The notes: generated by a model from the sequence alone, not told the origin. Positions 30,075 to 38,455 are shown, counted from the stretch's first letter. The stretch: DNA of 64,000 bases from Bacillus sp. F19 (GCA_023823795.1 CP085710.1:3684001-3748000), one strand, 5' to 3'. Translations and numbers: made by a program.

Positions 30075-30905
30075 TTGAACGCAGGTTTTATTGGAACAGG
30101 GAATATGGGAAAAATATTAATTGAAGCGTTTATTGAATCGAATGCACTTAAGCCCTCAGCCATTCATATTACAAATCGTACGTTTGAGAAAGCTGCCAAC
30201 CTGAAAAAACAGTATCCAAAAATAAACTTATATTTAACGCCCGAAGAAATTGCTCGGCAATCTGAGCTTATTTTTATATGCGTAAAACCGCTTGACATTC
30301 ACCCCCTATTAATTAAATTATCACCCTATTTACGAAAAGATCAGTGCATCATCTCTATAACTAGTCCCATTAATGTTGAGCAGCTTCAGTCTATTGTTGA
30401 TTGTCAGGTCGCCCGTGCCATACCAAGCATTACAAATCGGGCTCTATCAGGTGTTTCTTTACTTACTTATGGAAACTGCAGTCCATCTATGCGGAAGTCA
30501 ATCGAAGAATTATTTCAGGCCATTTCAAACCCTTTTACAATTGAAGATCACATAACAAGAGTTTCATCCGATATTGTCAGCTGCGGCCCGGCTTTTTTCA
30601 GCTATCTTCTCCAAAGATTTATTGATGCGGCAGTCAGAGAAACGGAAATTACAAAACATCAGGCTGTCCAATTAACGAGTGAAATGGTCATAGGGCTTGG
30701 AAAGCTTTTAGAGAGCGAGCTGTATACACTTCCAACATTACAGGAGAAGGTGTGTGTAAAAGGCGGAGTAACAGGTGAAGGCATCAGTGTAATGGAGGCA
30801 GAAATTGGTGAGGTGTTTGAGCACTTATTTCAGAGAACCCACAGGAAATACAATGAGGACTTAAGAGAGGTAAAAGAACAATTCGAAAGTATGAGTGATA
30901 CCTAA
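30075..30905 (+). CDS. comER: ComER, pyrroline-5-carboxylate reductase-like protein
   Basis: A 276-residue NAD(P)-binding protein of the ProC family, divergent from comEA as in B. subtilis. The Rossmann motif GFIGTGNMG is at the N-terminus and the ProC signature region (GPAFFSYLLQRFIDAAV) at about 170. B. subtilis ComER is dispensable for transformation and has been linked to sporulation and biofilm. The start is TTG at 30075 after GGAGGGGATGAAACA; the ATG in that stretch is out of frame and closes immediately. Confidence 0.88.
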   Translation: MNAGFIGTGNMGKILIEAFIESNALKPSAIHITNRTFEKAANLKKQYPKINLYLTPEEIARQSELIFICVKPLDIHPLLIKLSPYLRKDQCIISITSPINVEQLQSIVDCQVARAIPSITNRALSGVSLLTYGNCSPSMRKSIEELFQAISNPFTIEDHITRVSSDIVSCGPAFFSYLLQRFIDAAVRETEITKHQAVQLTSEMVIGLGKLLESELYTLPTLQEKVCVKGGVTGEGISVMEAEIGEVFEHLFQRTHRKYNEDLREVKEQFESMSDT

Positions 30906-30943
30906 GGAATTCTCCATCAAATTATATTTTCCTTCTTGCCCAT

Positions 30944-30978
30944 AAAAAAACCATCGAAAAAAATCCGATGGTTTTTTA
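30944..30978. terminator. Bidirectional terminator between comER and yqeM
   Basis: AAAACCATCG / CGATGGTTTT with nine-base A-rich loop; A-run before, TTTTTT after. Overlaps the last codon of yqeM. Confidence 0.9.
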
Positions 30979-31719
30979 TTTCTTTGCAGCAACAAAAAAG
31001 ATTCTCTCAGAATGTTGTTCAGGAGGCTGATTTTTAAAATCTGCACTGACCTCAAGCAAAGTAAATCCAGTTTGACCAAGCATCTCTTCATATTGATTAA
31101 CAGAATAAGTTCTTTGAATATGATATTCGTCGAATCGCTCATACATTGAGCCCCGTCTTACAAAAAAGGACAAATCGTGTTCAATGCTATCCGGTGCTTC
31201 TCCAATAAAGCTGTTCCATATATAGCTGACTTCATCGTTATTATCAGCAAATGTAGCTTCATTAAATATTTCATGTATTTTGTATAATGAATGCACATCA
31301 AAAACAAGAATCCCGCCAGGAGCAAGCTGCTCAAATGCAGCATGCAATGCCGCATGAACATCTTCTTCCGACTGAAGGTAATTAAGAGAATCACAGCATA
31401 TGAATATGCCGTCAAATAATTGTCCAAGTTCACCGGGCAATCTCATATCATGCTGAAAATAAGGAATGCTTAATCCCATTTCAGCCGTTTTCTGAAAGGC
31501 AATCGACAGCATTTCTTCGCTGATATCCATACCTGTAACTTGGTAACCTTTTTGTTTCAGCCTGATGGAAATTTCTCCAGTTCCGCAGCCTAAATCAAGC
31601 ACATTGGTCCCGCCATTTCCGAACATGGACATCCTTTCATGAAGAAATTCTGCCCAAAGCGTATAAGGAGCCTCTTTCATCAGTTCATCATAAATCTCGG
31701 CAAACCCTTTATAAATCAT
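30976..31719 (-). CDS. yqeM: SAM-dependent methyltransferase YqeM
   Basis: A 247-residue class I methyltransferase with SAM motif VLDLGCGTGEIS near residue 40 and a post-motif IFICCDSLNYL; a C-terminal domain follows. The substrate is unknown. Its ATG overlaps the rsfS stop by four bases, so the two are translationally coupled. The conserved run nadD-yqeK-rsfS-yqeM suggests a link with ribosome or RNA metabolism, which is inference. Confidence 0.9.
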   Translation of the reverse strand: MIYKGFAEIYDELMKEAPYTLWAEFLHERMSMFGNGGTNVLDLGCGTGEISIRLKQKGYQVTGMDISEEMLSIAFQKTAEMGLSIPYFQHDMRLPGELGQLFDGIFICCDSLNYLQSEEDVHAALHAAFEQLAPGGILVFDVHSLYKIHEIFNEATFADNNDEVSYIWNSFIGEAPDSIEHDLSFFVRRGSMYERFDEYHIQRTYSVNQYEEMLGQTGFTLLEVSADFKNQPPEQHSERIFFVAAKK

Positions 31720-32072
31720 TGTGAAAGGACACTCTCCAGATTTTCAGAAGGTGCATCTCCCCAAAGTTTTTCAAGCTTGTAATAGTTGCGCTCGTCTTTA
31801 TGGAAGACGTGTGCAACTACATCACCCATATCAATCAGCACCCATCGTGCCTCATCAAACCCTTCCAGACGCTTCACTTCAATGCCGTTTTGCCCCGCTT
31901 GATCCTTCATCTCTCGTGCAATTGCCTGCACTTGTTTGTCTGAATTTCCGTGACAAATTAAGAAGTAATCAGCAATTAATGAGATTCCTTCCATTTTCAG
32001 AGCTACGATATCTTCTCCTCTTTTGTCATCTGCTGCTTTTGCTACAATTTCCAGCGTTTCTTTACCAGTCAA
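31716..32072 (-). CDS. rsfS: Ribosomal silencing factor RsfS
   Basis: A 118-residue RsfS (YqeL/Iojap): binds uL14 and blocks joining of ribosomal subunits in stationary phase. Conserved DYFLICHGNSDKQVQAIA and the ARWVLIDMGDVVAHVF segment are present. Start is TTG with GGAGGAACATTATA upstream; its first codons overlap the end of yqeK by four bases. Confidence 0.95.
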   Translation of the reverse strand: MTGKETLEIVAKAADDKRGEDIVALKMEGISLIADYFLICHGNSDKQVQAIAREMKDQAGQNGIEVKRLEGFDEARWVLIDMGDVVAHVFHKDERNYYKLEKLWGDAPSENLESVLSQ

Positions 32073-32647
32073 TATAATGTTCCTCCTTTTTCTTCAAAAA
32101 CCAAAAAATTATAAGATTGCAGAGTCTGCGGATAAATTGGCTGATTTTTTTTCAGCAAAAATAAAATCGTATTTTTCATCGACACTATCAGCGCTTTGTT
32201 TAAATCGTTCTTTGCAATTTCTCTTACTTCATCTGCACCGGGAAAGATTCTGCCCGGTTCAATATAATCTGCTACATATATAACTTTATCAAGCAGTGTC
32301 ATATTTTCTCTTCCTGATGTATGATACCTGATTGCATCCAGAATTTCTTTATCCTTAATTCCTGCTTCTTTTTCTGCAAGATAAGCACCGACAGGAGCAT
32401 GCCATAGTTCCGGACTGTGAATCAACAATTCCTTAGTCATATTCTGCTCGATAATGATTTGTTTCATCTCATCTTTTCTGCGAAACTTTGCATAATCATG
32501 AAAAATGGCAGCTGTCTCGGCTTTTTTCACATCTGCTCCATATAGTCTTGCGAGTACAATTGCCGTTTCCATTACCCCGATTGTATGCTCATATCTGTGA
32601 TCTGTTAAATGTTCCTTCACTAGTGCTAATGCTTTTTCACGGTCCAT
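32069..32647 (-). CDS. yqeK: HD-domain Ap4A hydrolase YqeK
   Basis: A 192-residue HD-superfamily hydrolase; YqeK proteins symmetrically cleave diadenosine tetraphosphate to ADP. Metal-binding residues are in [16 protein letters not shown] (HD) and the later IRYHTSG. ATG at 32647 has GAGGAG ten bases upstream; a TTG further up is inside the ribosome binding site. It overlaps the 3' end of nadD by 11 bp. Confidence 0.93.
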   Translation of the reverse strand: MDREKALALVKEHLTDHRYEHTIGVMETAIVLARLYGADVKKAETAAIFHDYAKFRRKDEMKQIIIEQNMTKELLIHSPELWHAPVGAYLAEKEAGIKDKEILDAIRYHTSGRENMTLLDKVIYVADYIEPGRIFPGADEVREIAKNDLNKALIVSMKNTILFLLKKNQPIYPQTLQSYNFLVFEEKGGTLY

Positions 32648-33206
32648 ATAAGTGATTCTCCTCAATATAGCCTCTCACTTCATCCGGCAGTAAATAATCT
32701 GTGACATGCCCAAGTCTTATCCGCTCTCTAAGCATAGTAGAAGATACTTCAAAGATTGGAGCATCGACTTCAATGATTGGATATTCTGTATCTGATTCAA
32801 AGCCTGCACGTTTAACGCCAACAAATTGAACAAGTTCAATCAGCTGATCAATTTTATGCCATTTGGGCAGAAACTCTACCATGTCTGCTCCAATAATAAA
32901 ATAAAACGAGCAGTCTGGATATTGGTTTTTCAGCAATATAATTGTATCGTATGTGTACGACGGGCCATTTCTCTCAAATTCAATGCTCTGTACCTTAAAC
33001 CCTGGCCGCTTTTCTGTACACAACTGAAGCATGTGCAGCCTATGTAAGCTGTCAGTTGTGACGTCACTGTCCTTGTGGGGCGGAATTTGGTTTGGCATAA
33101 ACCAAATTTCATGAAGATGAAGAGAATGCAATACTTCACTTGCCATTAATAAGTGTCCAAAATGGGGAGGGTCAAATGTACCTCCAAATATTCCGATTTT
33201 CCTCAT
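32637..33206 (-). CDS. nadD: Nicotinate-nucleotide adenylyltransferase
   Basis: A 189-residue NadD forming deamido-NAD from nicotinate mononucleotide and [21 protein letters not shown] holds the (T/H)xGH adenylyltransferase site and ISSTMLRER-like [13 protein letters not shown] the C-terminal nucleotide site. I chose the ATG at 33206 (MRKIGIFGG): GAGGTG lies six bases before it and the length is then the 189 residues of B. subtilis NadD. Two closer upstream codons are also possible. Confidence 0.95.
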   Translation of the reverse strand: MRKIGIFGGTFDPPHFGHLLMASEVLHSLHLHEIWFMPNQIPPHKDSDVTTDSLHRLHMLQLCTEKRPGFKVQSIEFERNGPSYTYDTIILLKNQYPDCSFYFIIGADMVEFLPKWHKIDQLIELVQFVGVKRAGFESDTEYPIIEVDAPIFEVSSTMLRERIRLGHVTDYLLPDEVRGYIEENHLYGP

Positions 33207-33223
33207 CATCTCCACCTCTCTAT

Positions 33224-33517
33224 TTATCTAGGCAGCTTAAGTTGTTTATTTTCTTTTGATTCTTTATATAAAACAATTGTGTTGCCGATCACTTGAACAA
33301 GCTCAGCTTTTGCCCCTTTTGACAGCGCTTCTGCTACTGAATCGCGATCCTCTTCACAGTTCTGAAGAACACTGACCTTGATCAATTCTCTGACTTCAAG
33401 CACATCAGCGATCTGCTGGATCATATTTTCATTAACCCCGCCTTTCCCCACTTGGAAAATCGGGTTTAAATGATGTGCTTCTGCACGTAAAAAACGTTTC
33501 TGTTTACCAGTTAACAT
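33224..33517 (-). CDS. yhbY: YhbY-family RNA-binding protein (YqeI)
   Basis: A 97-residue CRM-domain protein binding pre-50S ribosomal subunits. The family signature [20 protein letters not shown] begins at residue 2, with the GxxG loop in QVGKGGVNE. Overlaps the end of aroE by seven bases. Neighbour to the ribosome-assembly GTPase YqeH two genes upstream. Confidence 0.95.
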   Translation of the reverse strand: MLTGKQKRFLRAEAHHLNPIFQVGKGGVNENMIQQIADVLEVRELIKVSVLQNCEEDRDSVAEALSKGAKAELVQVIGNTIVLYKESKENKQLKLPR

Positions 33518-34353
33518 GTAAATCCTCCTAATTGTTCGTAAACTAATTCACTCATTCTTGCTGTATCGGGCTTTTCGCCGGTCCATATTTCAAATGAAAG
33601 AGCTGCCTGATGAACAAACATTCCGACTCCATTCAATGTTTTTGCTCCTGCCTCTTCTGCTTCCTTTAAAAGGGCTGTCTTCACAGGATTATAGACGATA
33701 TCACTCACAATAGAACCTTTTTTAAGGTTTGTCACCTCAAACGGTTTCTGCGAAGTATTCGGGTGCATCCCGATCGAAGTTGTCTGAATGATGACATCAA
33801 AGTTTGAAAGTCTCTGCTCTGACTCGCTGAGCGAAAAAACACTTCCGGCACTTCCGGCAGGACACTCCTCCATAAGCTGCTCTGCTTTTGAAAGGGTTCT
33901 GTTGGTAAGATCAATGTTCTCGCAGCCTTCAGCAGCCAGAGTAAAGTAAATCGCTCTAGCCGCTCCGCCTGCGCCAATAATTAAATACCTCTGCTCGTGC
34001 AGAGGTTTGTTCAGAAGATGTTTTAAAGACTGTAAATATCCCTGACCATCTGTATTATACCCAACTAAACAGCCATCTTTATTCAGAACGGTATTAACCG
34101 CTCCGAGGAGTTCAGCACTCTTATCTAGCTTGTCTAAAAATGGGATAATGGAAACCTTATGCGGAATTGTCACATTAAAACCTGCTATTCCTAAAGCCTT
34201 CATTCCTGCTATCGCAGCCTGTAAATCATCTTTCTCAACATGAAAAGAATGATAGGAAGCATCTATCTCTTTTTGCAAAAAAGCATCATTGTGTATAAGC
34301 GGTGACATGGAATGCCCGACAGGACATCCAATCAGTCCATATACTCTATTCAT
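33511..34353 (-). CDS. aroE: Shikimate dehydrogenase (NADP+)
   Basis: A 280-residue AroE: reduces 3-dehydroshikimate in aromatic amino-acid synthesis. The substrate-binding motif GCPVGHSMSPLIHN is at residues 9-22, catalytic Lys in NVTIPHK, and the NADP motif GAGGAARAI at about 128. GGGGGAG precedes the ATG. It sits between yqeH and yhbY in the conserved overlapping run. Confidence 0.97.
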   Translation of the reverse strand: MNRVYGLIGCPVGHSMSPLIHNDAFLQKEIDASYHSFHVEKDDLQAAIAGMKALGIAGFNVTIPHKVSIIPFLDKLDKSAELLGAVNTVLNKDGCLVGYNTDGQGYLQSLKHLLNKPLHEQRYLIIGAGGAARAIYFTLAAEGCENIDLTNRTLSKAEQLMEECPAGSAGSVFSLSESEQRLSNFDVIIQTTSIGMHPNTSQKPFEVTNLKKGSIVSDIVYNPVKTALLKEAEEAGAKTLNGVGMFVHQAALSFEIWTGEKPDTARMSELVYEQLGGFTC

Positions 34354-34367
34354 AAAGTCTCCCCCAA

Positions 34368-35474
34368 TCAGATTAATGATGGTCTTAATGTAACATTTAC
34401 ACCTTTAGGGGCATACGCCGTTACTTTCTTATTCCCTTCGTTTACCGTCACCCAGCCAAGTCCGGAGAAAACAATATCTGTTTTATCTTCCTTGATTGTA
34501 AATTCATGTGCAGTAAGTTCAGGGAATTCTTCCAGCTGCTCCATTCTTGGAGGCGTAAGCATATCGCCTGCGTGCCTTTTGTACAGATCATCTGCATTTT
34601 CCTGTTTCGTCCGATGAATATTCAGTTCGGAAGGGACATAGCATGTCAAAGAAGTTCTTCCGCCGCTTAAATAATCCAGGCGTGCAAGTCCGCCGAAGAA
34701 TAAAGTCTGCATTTCATTTAATTGAAAAACCTTTGGCTTGACTTCCTTCTTAGGAGACAAAAGCTTGAGGTCGTTTTTATCCACGAAATGGGCCATTTGA
34801 TGATGATTAATGATCCCAGGTGTATCATATAATGAGGACCCGTCATCAAGCGGAATCTCTATTAAATCGAGAGTAGTACCTGGGAAGTGAGAAGTCGTAA
34901 TAACGTCTTTTTCTCCCGATACCTCTTTAATAATCCGGTTAATAAAAGTAGATTTTCCAACATTCGTACAGCCAACTACATATACATCCTGACCTTCGCG
35001 GTATTGCTCAATCGCATCGGTTACCTCCGGAATGCCCTGTCCTCTAGCAGAACTGATCAGAAAAACATCAACAGGATTTAATCCAAATTCCTTCGCTTCA
35101 CGCTTCATCCAGCTGATTAGTTTTTGCTTCTTAACGGATTTCGGCAAGATATCCGCTTTATTTCCAACAAGCAAAATTGGATTTCCTCCAACGAAACGCT
35201 GAAGACCATTCAGCCAGCTACCGTTGAAATCAAAAATATCCACGATTTTCACGACAAGAGCATTTGTATCTCCTATACCGTGCAGGATCTTCAGAAAATC
35301 TTCATCAGTTAATGAAACATCTTGTATTTCATTGTAATTTTTCAGACGAAAGCATCTTTGGCAAATAATAACTTCCTTTTGCAGTGCACTCTCAGGCGCA
35401 TATCCAAGCTCGTCCTGATTTCCCGTTTGAATCTTTACACCGCAGCCAATGCAAACAAATTGTTCTTCTATCAC
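34368..35474 (-). CDS. yqeH: Ribosome biogenesis GTPase YqeH
   Basis: A 368-residue circularly permuted GTPase required for 30S assembly. N-terminal zinc finger (CIGCG...CQRCF), then G motifs in permuted order: NKADILP (G4), SSARGQG (G5), GCTNVGKSTFINR (G1), DTPG (G3), and a C-terminal RNA-binding domain. GTG start with GGAGG nine bases upstream. It begins four bases after yqeG. Confidence 0.96.
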   Translation of the reverse strand: MIEEQFVCIGCGVKIQTGNQDELGYAPESALQKEVIICQRCFRLKNYNEIQDVSLTDEDFLKILHGIGDTNALVVKIVDIFDFNGSWLNGLQRFVGGNPILLVGNKADILPKSVKKQKLISWMKREAKEFGLNPVDVFLISSARGQGIPEVTDAIEQYREGQDVYVVGCTNVGKSTFINRIIKEVSGEKDVITTSHFPGTTLDLIEIPLDDGSSLYDTPGIINHHQMAHFVDKNDLKLLSPKKEVKPKVFQLNEMQTLFFGGLARLDYLSGGRTSLTCYVPSELNIHRTKQENADDLYKRHAGDMLTPPRMEQLEEFPELTAHEFTIKEDKTDIVFSGLGWVTVNEGNKKVTAYAPKGVNVTLRPSLI

Positions 35475-35478
35475 TAGT

Positions 35479-35994
35479 TTAATCCTCCCATTGAATTAAG
35501 CCTTTTCTTTTAAGAGCAGCTAAAATTCTGCGTTCAATTTTACGGTTAAACCTTGTCACAAGCCCATCAGTAGAAGCTACCGGCACAACTAAAATGGTAT
35601 GAAAACCATTGCGGTTTCCTCCGAGAACGTCTGTTAAAAGCTGGTCACCAATGACAACCACATCTTTTTTATCCAGATTCATATTCTTCACAGCTCGTCT
35701 GAACGCTTTGCCCATAGGCTTTCTCGCTTTATATATAAATGGAATGTTTAGCGGGTCTGAAAATGATTTCACCCGTTTTTCTACATTATTAGAGACAATG
35801 GTTACAGCGATTCCATGATCTTTCACATCTTTAAACCATTCAATCAGCTTTGGTGTAGCGCTTGGACGGTCCCACTCCACAAGGGTATTATCCAAGTCTG
35901 TAATAATCCCTTTCACTCCGCGCTCTTTTAGAGCCGTTGGAGATATTTCAAAGATATTTTTTACATATTCACCGGGCAGGAATAGATTTAACAT
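35479..35994 (-). CDS. yqeG: HAD-family phosphatase YqeG
   Basis: A 171-residue HAD superfamily IIIA hydrolase. The nucleophile motif TDLDNTLVEWD is at about 30-40, VSNN (motif II) near 78 and GDQLLTDVLGGNR (motif III/IV) near 117. Physiological substrate not established; relatives act on phosphatidylglycerophosphate. First gene of the run leading to yqeM. Confidence 0.92.
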   Translation of the reverse strand: MLNLFLPGEYVKNIFEISPTALKERGVKGIITDLDNTLVEWDRPSATPKLIEWFKDVKDHGIAVTIVSNNVEKRVKSFSDPLNIPFIYKARKPMGKAFRRAVKNMNLDKKDVVVIGDQLLTDVLGGNRNGFHTILVVPVASTDGLVTRFNRKIERRILAALKRKGLIQWED

Positions 35995-36139
35995 TATATA
36001 AACACCTCATCGAACATTTTTTGGCCAAATTACATCATATCTGATTTTGCACGTTCTTTCAAAAGAAACTTGACATCCGAGAAAATCAACTGAAAGTATT
36101 CAATAAATTTTTCGACAAAATTTATAAAAAATCAACACC

Positions 36140-36348
36140 TGTGGATAAGATTATGCACATTATACACTCATATAAATTCCTCTACTTAAGAAATTATAAA
36201 CAAGATATTAACAGCTTATCCACCATCTTCTGTGGATAAGAGAACGATTGTTCTATTTTTTAATTCGTGTTAAATTAAATTTACTAGCAGAAAATAACAT
36301 ATTAGTATATGCATGGTTTTGATATATAGAACCCTTACCTTATCCATA
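36140..36348. promoter_or_regulatory. DnaA-box cluster upstream of sda
   Basis: Three perfect boxes (consensus TTATNCACA): 36140-36148 (reverse, TGTGGATAA), 36151-36159 (TTATGCACA) and 36231-36239 (reverse, TGTGGATAA). Three with one mismatch: 36160-36168 (TTATACACT), 36216-36224 (TTATCCACC), 36340-36348 (TTATCCATA). In B. subtilis DnaA binds and activates the sda promoter, coupling replication initiation to a sporulation block. This cluster fits that role; it fills the yqeG-sda gap. Confidence 0.88.
36280..36308 (+). promoter_or_regulatory. Candidate sigma A promoter of sda
   Basis: TTTACT, 17 bases, TAGTAT, downstream of DnaA boxes 1-5 and upstream of box 6. Confidence 0.5.
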
Positions 36349-36383
36349 ATTGGAGGTGCAAGCCGGAAATTCGGCGAAAAGTA

Positions 36384-36524
36384 ATGCGTAAACTATCTGA
36401 TGAACTATTGATTGAATCGTATTTTAAAGCTACAGAGATGAATTTAAGCGAAGATTTTATTGAATTGATAAAAATTGAAATTAAACGCCGCTCTCTGACT
36501 CACGTTTTAAAAGCGTCCAGCTAG
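36384..36524 (+). CDS. sda: Sporulation histidine kinase inhibitor Sda
   Basis: A 46-residue helical-hairpin peptide that binds the dimerisation domain of sporulation kinase KinA and stops phosphorelay signalling when replication is perturbed. It starts [20 protein letters not shown] and continues [15 protein letters not shown], nearly identical to B. subtilis Sda. Too short for most ORF calls. The best ribosome binding site, GGAGGTG, lies 25 bases before the ATG and is separated from it by a small hairpin (GCCGGAAATTCGGC), so initiation may be weak or structured. Transcription is probably DnaA-controlled. Confidence 0.95.
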   Translation: MRKLSDELLIESYFKATEMNLSEDFIELIKIEIKRRSLTHVLKASS

Positions 36525-36550
36525 CTTTTAAAGCGTGAAGTCCCCTCTTT

Positions 36551-37333
36551 TCATTTTTTCACAGCCAATACCTCTCCTGCTTTCACTTCCTTCTTCAGTG
36601 CAACTGAATCTGCAAAATCAGTTTTGTGTTTTTCAAACAGCAGAACAACTGTAGATCCAAAAGAAAAATAACCCAGCTCTTCTCCTTTTTGCACCTTTTC
36701 ATTAGCATGAGTTAATTGAATCGTATTTATAAACATTGCCCCTACTTTAACAACTGCAAGATGATTATGATCTTCTTCTTTAATTTCTGTAATAGTCCGG
36801 AAATTCTTTGACAGTGGTGATTTTCCGTACATTAAGCCCCACCTGTTAACTGGATAAGATTTATTCCCAAGCTCATACTGTTTAATAACCGTTCCTGAAG
36901 CCGGACTATGTATGCGGTGATAATGACTCGGACTCAAATACAGAACAATAAACGAACCATTTATATATTTCTCAGCTAAAGCAGGATCTTCAAGCATATC
37001 GTGTATAGAATAAGGCTGATTTTTGACAATGATGGCATCATGTGAAGAAATAGTGCCGAATTGTTCTATGACGGCATCAACAGGACTTATGATATGATTT
37101 TGGTTATCATCAAATGTTCTTGCATCTTTTTTTAATTCCCGAATAAAAAAATCATGCAGAGACGGATAGGCATCTAACTGCTTTTTAGCTTCATTTACAT
37201 TGACTTGATAAATCTTCGCATATGACGGAATAATAAAACGGCTGCGGGATGATTCAGCAAATTTCATGATAAACTTTGAAACAGGCAGAGAGTTTGTTAA
37301 TTCAATTAGATTTTGGTACAGTTTTTTTTTCAA
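36551..37333 (-). CDS. psd: Phosphatidylserine decarboxylase proenzyme
   Basis: A 260-residue pyruvoyl-dependent decarboxylase making phosphatidylethanolamine. It self-cleaves at Gly-Ser of the FGST motif (in YFSFGSTVVLLF, about residue 228), which is present; catalytic His is in SPSHYHRIHSPASG. Divergent from pssA, which supplies its substrate, with a 100-bp shared upstream region. In B. subtilis pssA and psd are together but at a different chromosomal position and in one direction. Confidence 0.94.
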   Translation of the reverse strand: MKKKLYQNLIELTNSLPVSKFIMKFAESSRSRFIIPSYAKIYQVNVNEAKKQLDAYPSLHDFFIRELKKDARTFDDNQNHIISPVDAVIEQFGTISSHDAIIVKNQPYSIHDMLEDPALAEKYINGSFIVLYLSPSHYHRIHSPASGTVIKQYELGNKSYPVNRWGLMYGKSPLSKNFRTITEIKEEDHNHLAVVKVGAMFINTIQLTHANEKVQKGEELGYFSFGSTVVLLFEKHKTDFADSVALKKEVKAGEVLAVKK

Positions 37334-37356
37334 TTTAGTCCTCCAAAAAAAATTAC

Positions 37357-37385
37357 TTTACTACATTGATTTTGATGCATAGAAT
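37357..37385 (+). promoter_or_regulatory. Sigma A promoter of pssA
   Basis: TTTACT, 17-base spacer, TAGAAT; about 40 bases of leader to the pssA ribosome binding site. Confidence 0.6.
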
Positions 37386-37433
37386 AAAAGTAGGCTTAAA
37401 TGGTCATTTATGCAATTATAAGGAAGTGCGATT

Positions 37434-37973
37434 ATGTTTTTAATAAGTTATGTAGACGCAACAGTAAAAAAAATAAAAGCAAATACTGCCAATCTTCTTA
37501 CGCTCGTCAATCTCGGCCTTGGCGGTTTTGCGATTCTGTATACAATAAATGATGTCTTAAAACTAAGTCTATTGCTTATTTTTCTCGCAGCACTTGCAGA
37601 CCGGTTTGATGGGATGGTTGCCAGAAAGTTTAATATTGAGTCCGAACTCGGTAAGCAATTGGATTCAATGAGTGATATTATATCATTTGGTGTTGCCCCC
37701 GCACTACTTCTTTATAAAGGAATTCTTTTTGAGTTAGGTGCACCGGGCGCATTTTTTATCGTCTTATACATTGGATGCGGCGCTTTCAGACTGGCAAGGT
37801 TTAACATATCTGACAACTACGGCTTCTTCAATGGGCTTCCAATTACAGCAGCAGGGTGTATTCTGACGTTAAGCTATCTTTGGAAGGATTTCATGCCGGC
37901 TTACAATTACATCTTTTTGCTTATGATTTTATCATTTTGTATGATTGCTTCATTCAAAATCAAAAAAATGTAG
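37434..37973 (+). CDS. pssA: CDP-diacylglycerol-serine O-phosphatidyltransferase
   Basis: A 179-residue integral membrane enzyme joining serine to CDP-diacylglycerol to make phosphatidylserine. The CDP-alcohol phosphotransferase signature D-x2-DG-x2-AR-x8-G-x3-D-x3-D is perfect, starting at ADRFDGMVAR (about residue 57). Several hydrophobic helices cover the rest. Start ATG has AGGAAG nine bases upstream. Followed by its own terminator. Confidence 0.95.
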   Translation: MFLISYVDATVKKIKANTANLLTLVNLGLGGFAILYTINDVLKLSLLLIFLAALADRFDGMVARKFNIESELGKQLDSMSDIISFGVAPALLLYKGILFELGAPGAFFIVLYIGCGAFRLARFNISDNYGFFNGLPITAAGCILTLSYLWKDFMPAYNYIFLLMILSFCMIASFKIKKM

Positions 37974-37975
37974 AA

Positions 37976-38003
37976 ACACCTCATTCGATGAGGCGTTTTT
38001 TTG
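37976..38003 (+). terminator. Terminator after pssA
   Basis: ACACCTCA TTCG TGAGG-type hairpin (CACCTCATTCGATGAGGCG) followed by TTTTTTT, directly after the pssA stop; also just downstream of the YjcZ-like gene on the other strand. Confidence 0.85.
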
Positions 38004-38004
38004 G

Positions 38005-38169
38005 CTATTTGCAGTAGTTATTGTAGTAATAGCCTCCTCCAAGAACAAGGAGAAGAATCAGAAGAACCACAATAAAGGCATACCAGCAGCCAAAACCGGT
38101 GTATGGTGCATAAGGATATGGGTACGGATATAATGCAGGCGGTCCATAAAAAGGTGAACACGAGCGCAT
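38005..38169 (-). CDS. YjcZ-like small sporulation peptide
   Basis: A 54-residue peptide: a Pro/Tyr-rich N-terminal half (ALYPYPYPYAPY) and one membrane helix (FIVVLLILLLVLGGG) ending YYYNNYC. The helix resembles the YjcZ family of small, Tyr/Gly-rich spore-associated proteins; the Pro-Tyr extension is unlike the short B. subtilis members. Start ATG at 38169 has AAAGGAGG. A sigma K-type promoter lies upstream, consistent with late mother-cell expression. Function unknown. Confidence 0.75.
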   Translation of the reverse strand: MRSCSPFYGPPALYPYPYPYAPYTGFGCWYAFIVVLLILLLVLGGGYYYNNYCK

Positions 38170-38200
38170 TAGAGAGACCTCCTTTATCTGACTGTACTGA

Positions 38201-38228
38201 TAAAATATGTGACATGCATCTACTTTGT
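38201..38228 (-). promoter_or_regulatory. Candidate sigma K promoter of the YjcZ-like gene
   Basis: Minus strand AC, 17 bases, CATATTTTA, matching the sigma K pattern AC-N16/17-CATANNNTA, about 30 bp before the start codon. Confidence 0.55.
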
Positions 38229-38313
38229 ATAGGCAGCTGCCTCCCATAACAGCGATTTATCAGCACTTTCACCTGGTTTTCAAAAAAATTGTGCCTAATT
38301 TGTGAAAAAAGGG

Positions 38314-38342
38314 TTTACAATATCTTCTATCGTGGATATAAT
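38314..38342 (+). promoter_or_regulatory. Sigma A promoter of the yrzI small-ORF cluster
   Basis: TTTACA, 17-base spacer, TATAAT: one mismatch from consensus with ideal spacing, 41 bp before the leader ORF. Confidence 0.9.
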
Positions 38343-38383
38343 TACCAATGTAATCAAATTTATGAAAAGGGAGGTCGAATCAA

Positions 38384-38455
38384 ATGTTGATCAGTCAATT
38401 AGAAATGAATCATTTAAATATCTCTCTATTCGACCGAACTGGTGCACAATCCTAA
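38384..38455 (+). CDS. Leader ORF of the yrzI cluster (23 residues)
   Basis: A 23-codon ORF (MLISQLEMNHLN...TGAQS) with GGGAGG eight bases upstream, the first ORF behind a strong promoter. It ends 17 bases before the first of two matching hairpins. I recognise no family. It could be a regulatory leader peptide whose translation affects hairpin formation, or a small functional peptide of the yrzI cluster (several unnamed short ORFs precede yrzI in B. subtilis). An alternative 32-codon ORF from ATG 38362 lacks a ribosome binding site. Confidence 0.6.
   Translation: MLISQLEMNHLNISLFDRTGAQS

Noticed and set aside
29990-30075. ComK box between comEA and comER
   Set aside because: A-rich and T-rich runs are present but not the paired AAAA-N5-TTTT arrangement expected for ComK.
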